Shown in pieces: positions 1 through 5,985 of a DNA stretch of 7,630 nucleotides. The stretch spans positions 1 through 7,630 of the forward strand of contig JAKLJM010000097.1 of NCBI GenBank assembly GCA_023151145.1, read 5' to 3'. The position numbers and the translations under genes are program-made. How positions within the stretch are numbered: the stretch's first letter is position 1; each line of letters begins with the position of its first letter. A model generated the notes under the pieces. That model was not told the origin of the DNA, searched no databases, and saw only the letters and a list, made by a program, of their open reading frames with translations. This stretch comes from Bacteriovoracaceae bacterium. Its GTDB lineage: Bacteria > Bdellovibrionota > Bacteriovoracia > Bacteriovoracales > Bacteriovoracaceae.

Positions 1-1
1 A

Positions 2-928
2 GTTGGTGAACCTTTTTATAGTTCACAAGATTTTGTCTCTCTCAATCGTCAAACTCCACACTGGATTTCAGAAAATATCACAACTCGTGATCCGGCCAAT
101 GATTGTTTTAGTGCCATATCAAATTTTTTCTTTGGACAAAAAGTCCCTAAACCTGAAACCAACAAAGAAACACTTCCTCTCTTATCAGGACTCGTTCATG
201 ACGTTAAAAAGGGACCGAAAAAAGAATATATCGACTATTGGGCCGATCCAAAAATTCTAAAGGCGCTCCCTGAATACGATGATTTTCTAGAGAAAACTGT
301 CGAGATTATTTTTACTCCCCATGAGCCATTTGGACACATTAGACTTAGAGTTGGAAAAAAACTTTATGGCTTTGAAAACGTTCAATGGACAACAAATAAA
401 GACTTTACGCCGATGTTCCACAAGAGTACCAACAAAGATCTTCCAAGCTCAACGGGTGCTGTCTTTTTTGTAGGTGCCGAAAAAATAAAATCTGTACAAA
501 AAGAAATTGAAGATTTTTATAAACAATCATCCAGTAATAATTTCCCGCCTTTTGATGCTTATTCTTCATTATTAAAAATTGAAGAAAAAGATAAAACATT
601 CGGAAGTGGAAAATCTCTCTTTTTCGTTTCGGATGCTCCTAAATTTGGAAACAATAAAGAAGTAAATGGAAAAATCGTTGAAAAAAACGGTCGCCATTTT
701 TTAGTCTCAAATGACGGATATGAATTTGAAATTCAGAAAAAAGGAAATCAATATTTTTCTAACAGTTTTTCATGTTCTAGCTCCGCTGGGCATATATTAG
801 AAAAATACTTCCAAATAAACGTGCATGGAACTATTGCCGCCAAGAACACTGTTCAATCTATATTAAACTTAAACGCCTGGGGTAATACTCAGCCTGTAGC
901 CTTAATGAGATATTATGAAAAAGAATAG
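2..928 (+). CDS. Putative permuted papain-like amidohydrolase/peptidase, 5' truncated
   Basis: This frame is open from the first bases of the window, so the true start lies upstream; 308 residues are visible. I do not recognise a named family with certainty. A segment around visible residues 107-119 reads HEPFGHIRLRVGKK and is followed by LYGF. It resembles the His strand of permuted papain-like proteins (DUF4105/LRAT/NlpC-like, 'GH..lrvg...Y.f'). A Cys follows much later in SFSCSSSAGHIL (C258), as in the Cys helix of those folds. H112 and C258 would be the catalytic pair; this is an inference from motif order and spacing. The region around visible residues 31-51 holds the segment PANDCFSAISNFF followed by PKP, which recurs in the next gene. 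It overlaps the following lipoprotein gene by 14 nt, so the two are almost certainly co-transcribed. Whether it has a signal peptide cannot be seen. Coding status is very likely; function is tentative. Confidence 0.7.
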   Translation, partial: VGEPFYSSQDFVSLNRQTPHWISENITTRDPANDCFSAISNFFFGQKVPKPETNKETLPLLSGLVHDVKKGPKKEYIDYWADPKILKALPEYDDFLEKTVEIIFTPHEPFGHIRLRVGKKLYGFENVQWTTNKDFTPMFHKSTNKDLPSSTGAVFFVGAEKIKSVQKEIEDFYKQSSSNNFPPFDAYSSLLKIEEKDKTFGSGKSLFFVSDAPKFGNNKEVNGKIVEKNGRHFLVSNDGYEFEIQKKGNQYFSNSFSCSSSAGHILEKYFQINVHGTIAAKNTVQSILNLNAWGNTQPVALMRYYEKE

Positions 929-2615
929 AAAAAACATGAAAAATCTTTTAACTTGTATCACCGTTGGTATGGTCCTTACGGGGTGTAGTTCTTTAACAAA
1001 AGAACAATACTACAGCTATGAACCTTTCCGAGAAGATCCGCGACTTTCTGATGCCGGTTATTCTTTTGCTGATGGCCGATCTCCTGCCAATTTTCTTAAT
1101 CAATGCTCAGTAGGTATTCAGCAGTTTTTTAATCCTCCAAAACCTACTAAAGTAACGAAGGATTTACCTTTTAAACCCATTTTACGTTATCCAAAAGGTT
1201 TTAAAGAACCTGGCATGCATATTCAGTATGGATTTGAAAGTGAGTATCTAAACGAAGAAGCAGAAGTGCTTTTGAAAAGTTATATGCCAGATACAAAACT
1301 CTTTCCGCAAATGACAAAAGAAAAATGGCTTGCTTTATCTCATGAGGAAAGAGATCAATTTTTACAAAACAATGAAAAAGCCATCTTCCCCTATCGTGAA
1401 AAAGCTAGACTCATCAACATAATTGATGATCCTGAAATGAAAGACGTCATGCCTGAAAGCTTTATTTACGATGCAGGTAATTACGAAGTTGTACTACCTC
1501 CAGTAGATTCTGCAGAAGAATTAGTTTATCGCATTCAAAAAATTAATAATTTTTTAGGTACTGGTTCAATGCAAGTTATGATCTCGAATCCCTACAACAA
1601 AAATGGCTTGAGCGATGCTCTTAATCGAGCTACTTTTAAAGATCAAAATCTTGGACATTATAACTTTGTAAATGACTTAGACACTTTATCAAAACTTGAT
1701 CAAGGATATCGAAGATATTTAGCAGATCCCAATATTCAAGCGGCGCAAAGTTTTAATCACCCTTGGCTTGGACCAATGACAAAAATTAAACATGATCAAT
1801 TAAAAAAAATCATCGATGAAATGTCATTGCAGAAAAAATATGATGATGAAGAGTTAAAAAAAATGTCATATATCATCAGTTCGCACAAGTTCATTGGAGG
1901 TCTTGCCTTTAGACCTGATGTTGCTTACAAAAAAACACGTTTGGCATCTGAAGTTCGAGACTGTCACAGAAATTTAAAGTGTATTGAAGATCGAATAAAA
2001 CGAGAAACATCTATTTTAATTCAAGGAAAAGAATCATTTACTGCTTTTAAAAACCTAAAAGCTTTTGATTCAGAAAATGATTTCATGAAATTAGATTCAA
2101 CGGCGAGAGCTGCACTCAGAGAAATTTTTCCGAAATATGGAAGTTATAATGCAGCAGTCACTGAAAGATTTCGTAACTTTTCTTATCCATTAAGAGATTG
2201 GAGTGAACATGCTAAGTTATCAAGTGATCCAAATTTGTCACAAAAAATTCTAGCAGCTCAAGAAGAATATGTTTCTTACTTAAATCAACAGATCGCAAGA
2301 TATAACAAAAGAGAGATCTCCAAAGAAGAAGCACAAAAACTTATTATGGGCGAACTTTCTGCCTTTCCAGAAAAGTCAGGACTTATGCAATTAATGAAGG
2401 AAAAATACCAAGAGCTCATTACTCCACAAGAGTTAAAAGCCCTTGAGCATTTAAAATTAACTTTATTACTAAATCAAAATCGCCATACAGCACTGGCCCA
2501 AGTAAAACCTGAACCAAAGGCAGCTGAAGCGACAAGCATTCCTTTTTTCAACACACCGGCCTTAACCGCATCATCCATTCCGAGTGGAATGGTTGCAGCT
2601 GTAGTGTTTCCATAA
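915..2615 (+). CDS. Large lipoprotein with amidoligase-like (GCS/GS-type) signature
   Basis: The product is a 566-residue exported lipoprotein. A hydrophobic stretch ends in lipobox LTGC (residues 21-24), so C24 would be lipidated. ATG 936 (residue 8) is an equally plausible start, and neither start has a strong Shine-Dalgarno. Three segments resemble the COOH-NH2 amidoligase superfamily: QYGFESEY (104-111, the G-x-E-x-E strand); DAGNYEVVLPP (186-196) with the helix SAEELVYRIQKINNFLG after it; and SMQVMISNP (218-226), where the family normally has an HxH metal strand. Later Arg-rich segments AFRPDVAY (331-338) and FRNFSYPLRDW (419-429) could bind phosphate. Known members of that superfamily make amide bonds using ATP. 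Here the two His appear replaced by Gln and Met, so activity is uncertain. The C-terminal third is helical and charged. The last 46 residues are encoded opposite the end of fabH. The gene is real with high confidence; the family call is about even. Confidence 0.8.
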   Translation: MKKNRKNMKNLLTCITVGMVLTGCSSLTKEQYYSYEPFREDPRLSDAGYSFADGRSPANFLNQCSVGIQQFFNPPKPTKVTKDLPFKPILRYPKGFKEPGMHIQYGFESEYLNEEAEVLLKSYMPDTKLFPQMTKEKWLALSHEERDQFLQNNEKAIFPYREKARLINIIDDPEMKDVMPESFIYDAGNYEVVLPPVDSAEELVYRIQKINNFLGTGSMQVMISNPYNKNGLSDALNRATFKDQNLGHYNFVNDLDTLSKLDQGYRRYLADPNIQAAQSFNHPWLGPMTKIKHDQLKKIIDEMSLQKKYDDEELKKMSYIISSHKFIGGLAFRPDVAYKKTRLASEVRDCHRNLKCIEDRIKRETSILIQGKESFTAFKNLKAFDSENDFMKLDSTARAALREIFPKYGSYNAAVTERFRNFSYPLRDWSEHAKLSSDPNLSQKILAAQEEYVSYLNQQIARYNKREISKEEAQKLIMGELSAFPEKSGLMQLMKEKYQELITPQELKALEHLKLTLLLNQNRHTALAQVKPEPKAAEATSIPFFNTPALTASSIPSGMVAAVVFP

Positions 2616-3487
2616 CGTTGTATTGTATTAAAAACTTTGTTCTCAGGTATACCTAAATCTTCGGCCACCTTAGAATTAATTCTAAGGTTGGCCTGATGGA
2701 ATAAAAATAGATCAACATCATTTAATTCAACACTCGCCTCTTTACATGCCGTTTGTAAACACTCCGTCATGCGTTTAGTTGCGTGAACAAAAACTGCCTT
2801 TCCATTCATTTGAGGATAATGAAGTCCCTCTTTTATCATCGCTTCATTAATTCTTTCTTTTGGGAATGCAAAACCTGGCGCTGGTAACCATAATTCTTTT
2901 GCTAAACTGCCATCAGCAAATAATTGAGTGGTCATAATATGACTATCTTTTTTAGGATCATTTACTTCTGCACGAGAAACAACAACTGCCCCAGCACCAT
3001 CACCAAAAAGAACAGACACATTTCGACCATTAGGTGTTTTATCTAGACCTTTGGAATGAACCTCTGCTCCTACTAATAAAACATTTTTATGGGAACCAGA
3101 ACGAATAAATTTATCAGCAATAGAAAGCCCGTATAAAAAACCTGAACATTGTTGACGAATATCTAAGGCCGTAATTCCGGGAAGATTTAATTTTGCTTGT
3201 AGAAAGCAACCTGTTCCCGGAAAATCATGATCTGGACTCAATGTAGCAAAGATAATCATATCGATATCTTCTTTTTTTATTCCCGAATTTTCGATCGCCT
3301 TTAAAGAAGCTTCGTAAGCCAAATCGCTAGTCGATGTATGATCATCAACCCAACGACGCTCAACGATACCAGTGCGTTGTTGAATCCATTCATCAGTGGT
3401 GTCCATCATTTTTTCTAAATCAAAGTTGGTATAAACGTTTTTAGGAACAAAAGACCCCACGCCAATTATTTTACTGAAGTAACTCAT
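2474..3487 (-). CDS. fabH: 3-oxoacyl-ACP synthase III (FabH-type ketoacyl synthase)
   Basis: This 337-residue thiolase-fold condensing enzyme would start fatty acid synthesis in the cytoplasm by joining an acyl-CoA to malonyl-ACP. The full FabH triad is visible: C114 in DIRQQCSGFLYGL, H264 in FLFHQANLRI and N294 in RYGNTTAAT. The N-terminal TDEWIQQRTGI (31-41), the FGDGAGAVVV segment (161-170) and the ending GFTWASAVWRF are also typical. It is about 20 residues longer than E. coli FabH, with the extra sequence around residues 190-230 (FADGSLAKELWLPAPGFAF). That length type may belong to a paralogue with a different acyl preference. The start at 3487 is supported by AAAGGA (3495-3500), 7 nt upstream. 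The gene appears monocistronic. Its last 142 nt are also read on the other strand as the tail of the lipoprotein gene. No clear terminator follows it. The family is certain; the exact substrate is not. Confidence 0.95.
   Translation of the reverse strand: MSYFSKIIGVGSFVPKNVYTNFDLEKMMDTTDEWIQQRTGIVERRWVDDHTSTSDLAYEASLKAIENSGIKKEDIDMIIFATLSPDHDFPGTGCFLQAKLNLPGITALDIRQQCSGFLYGLSIADKFIRSGSHKNVLLVGAEVHSKGLDKTPNGRNVSVLFGDGAGAVVVSRAEVNDPKKDSHIMTTQLFADGSLAKELWLPAPGFAFPKERINEAMIKEGLHYPQMNGKAVFVHATKRMTECLQTACKEASVELNDVDLFLFHQANLRINSKVAEDLGIPENKVFNTIQRYGNTTAATIPLGMDDAVKAGVLKKGMLVASAAFGSGFTWASAVWRF
2664..2694. repeat. Near-perfect 31-nt palindrome inside fabH
   Basis: Positions 2669-2688 (CCTTAGAATTAATTCTAAGG) are a perfect 20-bp palindrome. 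It is extended on both sides by GGCCA/TGGCC, with one extra T on the right, giving a 15-bp arm pair. It lies in the fabH codons for ANLRINSKVA, just after the active-site His. It begins 48 nt after the stop of the convergent lipoprotein gene, so either transcript could form the hairpin. No T-run follows on either strand, so it is not a standard intrinsic terminator. It could be a protein-binding dyad, an RNA-stabilising 3' hairpin for the lipoprotein mRNA, or chance within coding sequence. Confidence 0.6.
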
Positions 3488-3530
3488 ATCAATGTCCTTT
3501 CTTTTTTAGATGTTATTTATCTATTTGATA

Positions 3531-3558
3531 ATCATACTGCATATAAAATAAAAATCAA
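3531..3558 (-). promoter_or_regulatory. Candidate fabH promoter
   Basis: Reading the minus strand, TTGATT (3558-3553) is followed after 16 nt by TATGAT (3536-3531). These match the sigma-70 consensus at 4/6 and 5/6. Transcription would begin near 3524, leaving a leader of about 37 nt that carries the AAAGGA ribosome site. The surrounding DNA is very AT-rich, so chance matches are easy. Confidence 0.4.
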
Positions 3559-3609
3559 AAAAACAAAAATGCTCAAATATGTTTTCGTAGTTTTTTTTTA
3601 GTATTTCCC

Positions 3610-3615
3610 TATAAT
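3610..3615 (+). promoter_or_regulatory. TATAAT -10 box for the endonuclease operon
   Basis: A perfect TATAAT lies 46 nt before the ATG at 3662 and overlaps the upstream in-frame ATG at 3614. Transcription from it would start near 3622, after that upstream ATG. This argues for translation from 3662. No good -35 hexamer is seen at the usual distance; a T-tract (about 3591-3599) lies there instead. Confidence 0.45.
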
Positions 3616-3661
3616 GATATCTAATGTGTCTTTTCACCAAAAATCCAAGGATGGAAATCTG

Positions 3662-4549
3662 ATGAAAAAAGTATCTTTTCAAACTCTGAGTTTCGTTTTA
3701 ATTACTTTTTTCTCCAGTAATCTTATTGCGACCACATTTCACTCCGACGATCTTTTGTATTATCCAAATGATTTATCTGAAAAAATATTAGCTCTTGAAA
3801 ACGAAAATATCTCAACTTCTCTACAAGGAGATTTACGCGACGATATCTTTCAAGTTCTAAATGGTGTCCACCTCTTTCAAGCAAATGAACATGATCAAAT
3901 CGTTTCTAAATGTCCGGTGAATCAAAAATGTTATGAAAAAAAAAGAGATATTAGCTACAAAGAAGCTCGTGAAATCATGTTTGGAAAATTGTTCTTAACA
4001 AAAACATCACAAGGTTATGAATTAAAAGATTTATATTGTGAAAAAACGATAACAGAAAAAAACGGAGTGGGTCCAAATAAAATACCAGATCCGAACTTAC
4101 TCAACTGCGAACACACTTGGCCACAAAGTAAATTTAACCCAAAAATGAATACGGAAATGCAAAAAGTAGATTTGCATCATTTGTTTCCTGTAGATAGTCG
4201 ATCAAACTCTGTACGCAGCAATCATTTATTTGGTGAGTTATCATACGGAAAAGATGCTTATAGTGCTTGTCAAACATCACAGATTGGGACTATTCAAGGA
4301 ACGAATACTACGGGTTTTATTCCCCCAAAATCCCACCGCGGAAACGTTGCGCGCGCGCTTTTTTATTTTGCCGTTCGCTATCAAATGCCAATTCCCAACG
4401 AACAAGAAGTCCATTTAAAAAAATGGCACTTAGATGACCCTGTCGATCAAGATGAAAGAGATCGCAACACCGAAATCTATCGCGTTCAAGGTAATCGTAA
4501 TCCTTTCATTGACTACCCTGTTTTAGGTACACATTTTGAAGATCTCTAA
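3662..4549 (+). CDS. Secreted endonuclease I family nuclease
   Basis: This 295-residue exported nuclease belongs to the endonuclease I (EndA/Vvn) family of beta-beta-alpha-metal enzymes, which cut DNA and often RNA outside the cytoplasm. From this start the N-terminus is a Sec signal peptide (MKKVSFQTLSFVLITFFSSNLIAT). Family motifs appear in order: CEHTWPQS (149-156; the Glu-His pair is the expected metal ligand and general base), DLHHLFPVDSRSNSVRSN (170-187), GNVARALFYFAVRY (227-240) and QGNRNPFIDYP (276-286). All look intact, so the enzyme should be active. Five Cys (84, 90, 126, 149, 203) suggest disulfides, which fits export. An in-frame ATG at 3614 would add 16 residues before the signal peptide and overlaps a TATAAT box, so 3662 is preferred; AAGGA (3647-3651) and GGAAA precede it. 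It heads an operon with the lipoprotein and DTW genes. Digesting prey or environmental nucleic acid is a plausible role but is inferred. Confidence 0.93.
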   Translation: MKKVSFQTLSFVLITFFSSNLIATTFHSDDLLYYPNDLSEKILALENENISTSLQGDLRDDIFQVLNGVHLFQANEHDQIVSKCPVNQKCYEKKRDISYKEAREIMFGKLFLTKTSQGYELKDLYCEKTITEKNGVGPNKIPDPNLLNCEHTWPQSKFNPKMNTEMQKVDLHHLFPVDSRSNSVRSNHLFGELSYGKDAYSACQTSQIGTIQGTNTTGFIPPKSHRGNVARALFYFAVRYQMPIPNEQEVHLKKWHLDDPVDQDERDRNTEIYRVQGNRNPFIDYPVLGTHFEDL

Positions 4550-5003
4550 TTTTCTTGTCCTTTTTTTATTCGTAAGTTGTAGTGCGCTTGAGACCAATAA
4601 TGAAGAGTCAACTAAACCAAAAATCTATTCTTCTGAGACAGAAAAATATTTCGAATCGATAGAAAAAACTCAAGTCGGTGAGCTTTATGAAAAAAACTCC
4701 AACCGTCCAAATGATTCAAAAAATATTCACAAAAATAATGAATATGAACGAGGCAGTTTAACCTCCATTAAAAAGCCTCATGCTTTAGTTGTGAAAGAAG
4801 TTAAATTAAAAGGTCACTCGCAACTAAAGCGCGAACTCAATCAAATTTTAAGCTTTCATTGTATGAAACATCGAAAAAGATTTAAAAGTGAAGGACAATG
4901 TATTGAAGCAGTTAATCTCGCGATAGTTTCTTGTGAAAAAAATCATCAAGAAGTTAAGCCTCCTTTTGTGAAATGTCTAAAATCTAAATTGAAGAATATC
5001 TAA
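4536..5003 (+). CDS. Small Cys-rich lipoprotein of unknown function
   Basis: The product is a 155-residue protein with a start at TTG 4536, overlapping the endonuclease gene by 14 nt. TTG is chosen because it gives a complete export signal (MKISNFLVLFLFVSCSA) and an AGG lies 8 nt upstream. The F-V-S-C at 12-15 is a slightly non-standard lipobox, so C15 is the probable lipidated residue. Residues 20-80 are polar and charged and probably disordered. The C-terminal part (about 95-155) is basic and helical, with four Cys at 109, 122, 133 and 147 (spacing 12, 10, 13), suggesting two disulfides in a small helical domain. I recognise no family. Tight coupling to the secreted endonuclease suggests envelope-level co-expression, perhaps as an anchor, chaperone or inhibitor; nothing in the sequence proves this. 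Confidence 0.75.
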   Translation: MKISNFLVLFLFVSCSALETNNEESTKPKIYSSETEKYFESIEKTQVGELYEKNSNRPNDSKNIHKNNEYERGSLTSIKKPHALVVKEVKLKGHSQLKRELNQILSFHCMKHRKRFKSEGQCIEAVNLAIVSCEKNHQEVKPPFVKCLKSKLKNI

Positions 5004-5009
5004 GTCTTT

Positions 5010-5609
5010 ATGGAACATCCTTTACAAAAATCCCCAAAACGCCCGCACTGCAAAAGATGCCACGTCCCTCTTACTCGTTGTCTCTGTGCTATTTGTCCAT
5101 CTAATTTAAAATTACCGTTTCCAATAGTAGTCTTTCAACATCCCGATGAAGAAAATCATTATTTAAATACCGTAAGATTATTAAAACTAAGTTGTGATCA
5201 AATCACTGTTATTATCACTCACTCTCCTAAGCTTTCTGATCTAGATTCAAGTTATCAATGGTACTTACTCTTTCCTGGTGATGGGGCTAGAAAAATCTCA
5301 CAAATAAAAAATGAACTGATAAATAAAAAAATGGGTTTAGTCATCTTAGATGGGACATGGAAAAAGACCAAAAAATTTCTCTTTGAAAATATTTTTTTAC
5401 AACATCTTCCAAGATTAAGTTTAGAAAATTCTTATGAAACAATTTATGAATTGAGAAAATGTGATCGACACAATTTTCTCTCTACCCTTGAAGCCTTTAG
5501 TTATTTATTAATCGAAGACCAACAAATTGAACTCGGCAATGAACTCATTCAACGTATGAAAACAATGATTGCTGAACAAAAAAAAAGGTTCCAGGAACCC
5601 ACTGAATAG
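5010..5609 (+). CDS. DTW-domain protein, probable tRNA-uridine aminocarboxypropyltransferase
   Basis: This 199-residue cytoplasmic protein belongs to the DTW family, whose characterised members transfer the 3-amino-3-carboxypropyl group of SAM to tRNA uridine (acp3U). An N-terminal Cys cluster, C14-x2-C17-x6-C24-x-C26, should bind zinc. FQHPDEENH (42-50) and NTVRLLKL (53-60) follow, then LLFPGDGARKI (86-96). The name-giving motif is LDGTWKKTKKF (113-123; D114, T116, W117). LRKCDRHNFLSTLEAFSYLL (148-167) completes the domain. The 'QHP-E' segment places it in a bacterial DTW group somewhat apart from E. coli TapT, so no symbol is given. It follows the lipoprotein gene by 6 nt with no strong Shine-Dalgarno, suggesting translational coupling. 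Its function is unrelated to that of its secreted neighbours. The final codons and stop lie within a terminator hairpin that serves the opposite-strand HiPIP gene. Confidence 0.9.
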   Translation: MEHPLQKSPKRPHCKRCHVPLTRCLCAICPSNLKLPFPIVVFQHPDEENHYLNTVRLLKLSCDQITVIITHSPKLSDLDSSYQWYLLFPGDGARKISQIKNELINKKMGLVILDGTWKKTKKFLFENIFLQHLPRLSLENSYETIYELRKCDRHNFLSTLEAFSYLLIEDQQIELGNELIQRMKTMIAEQKKRFQEPTE

Positions 5610-5625
5610 GGTTCCTGGAACCTTT
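5578..5625 (-). terminator. Strong intrinsic terminator of the HiPIP gene, inside the DTW gene end
   Basis: The arms AAAGGTTCCAGGAACCC (5584-5600) and GGGTTCCTGGAACCTTT (5609-5625) pair over 17 bp around an 8-nt loop. On the minus strand the stem is followed by nine T (complement of the A-run 5578-5586), the classical Rho-independent form, starting 15 nt after the HiPIP stop. On the plus strand only TTTG follows the GC part, so termination of the DTW operon would be weaker. The DTW stop codon TAG (5607-5609) sits at the loop edge. Each arm contains its own dyad, GGTTCCWGGAACC (5587-5599 and 5610-5622). Confidence 0.9.
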
Positions 5626-5640
5626 GTGAAGCGTTAGAAA

Positions 5641-5985
5641 TTAAACTGCTTTATAGGCTTTACACCAGCCACATGTCGTAACAAATTTGTTGGCCATCAT
5701 TGCACATGGAGCGTATCCACCATCAGCTTTTGCTTTATTGTAGAATTTGCAGTTACCGCAGTTTTGTCCTGCTTTGTATGTTGGCTCTTTTGATTTCGTT
5801 GCATCAGCTACGAACTTTTGCATTTTTCCCATGCCTTCGCCTTCTTTCTGAATTTGTTTTCCAGCCGGCTCTTTTGCAGGACATGCTTCAGCTTTAGCAG
5901 AAGAAATTTTTCCAACGATTGGAAGTGCAGCAATACCCATTAAACCAAATTTAAAAAATGAACGTCTTGATACATTGTTTTCCAT
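5641..5985 (-). CDS. High-potential iron-sulfur protein (HiPIP), Tat-exported
   Basis: This 114-residue precursor is of a small periplasmic [4Fe-4S] electron carrier. The N-terminus has a twin-arginine motif, SRRSFFK (6-12), then a hydrophobic stretch and a likely AKA cleavage site near residue 32. Tat export fits folding of the cluster before export. The four cluster ligands match the HiPIP pattern: C76 and C79 (NCGNCKFY), C94 (YAPCAMM) and C108 (CGWCKAY). Two extra Cys are present: C35 just after the signal, and C105 three residues before the last ligand. AGGGAG (5992-5997 on the minus strand) sits 6 nt before the ATG. The gene is single and ends in a strong terminator. By eye its GC content is higher than its neighbours', possibly reflecting high expression. 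HiPIPs carry electrons between respiratory or photosynthetic complexes; the partner here is unknown. Confidence 0.95.
   Translation of the reverse strand: MENNVSRRSFFKFGLMGIAALPIVGKISSAKAEACPAKEPAGKQIQKEGEGMGKMQKFVADATKSKEPTYKAGQNCGNCKFYNKAKADGGYAPCAMMANKFVTTCGWCKAYKAV

Noticed and set aside
3..260. Plus-strand open frame of 85 codons at the window start
   Set aside because: It overlaps frame 2, which stays open to 928 and carries recognisable motifs; this frame is a shadow of it.
405..599. Minus-strand open frame of 64 codons
   Set aside because: It lies fully opposite the truncated papain-like gene, lacks a ribosome site and encodes low-complexity hydrophobic/aromatic sequence typical of an antisense shadow.
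4230..4418. Plus-strand frame within the endonuclease gene
   Set aside because: The endonuclease frame here encodes conserved family motifs; this one has no ribosome site or recognisable features.
5700..5897. Plus-strand frame opposite the HiPIP gene
   Set aside because: The HiPIP ligands and Tat signal prove the minus strand; the plus-strand frame is a shadow.
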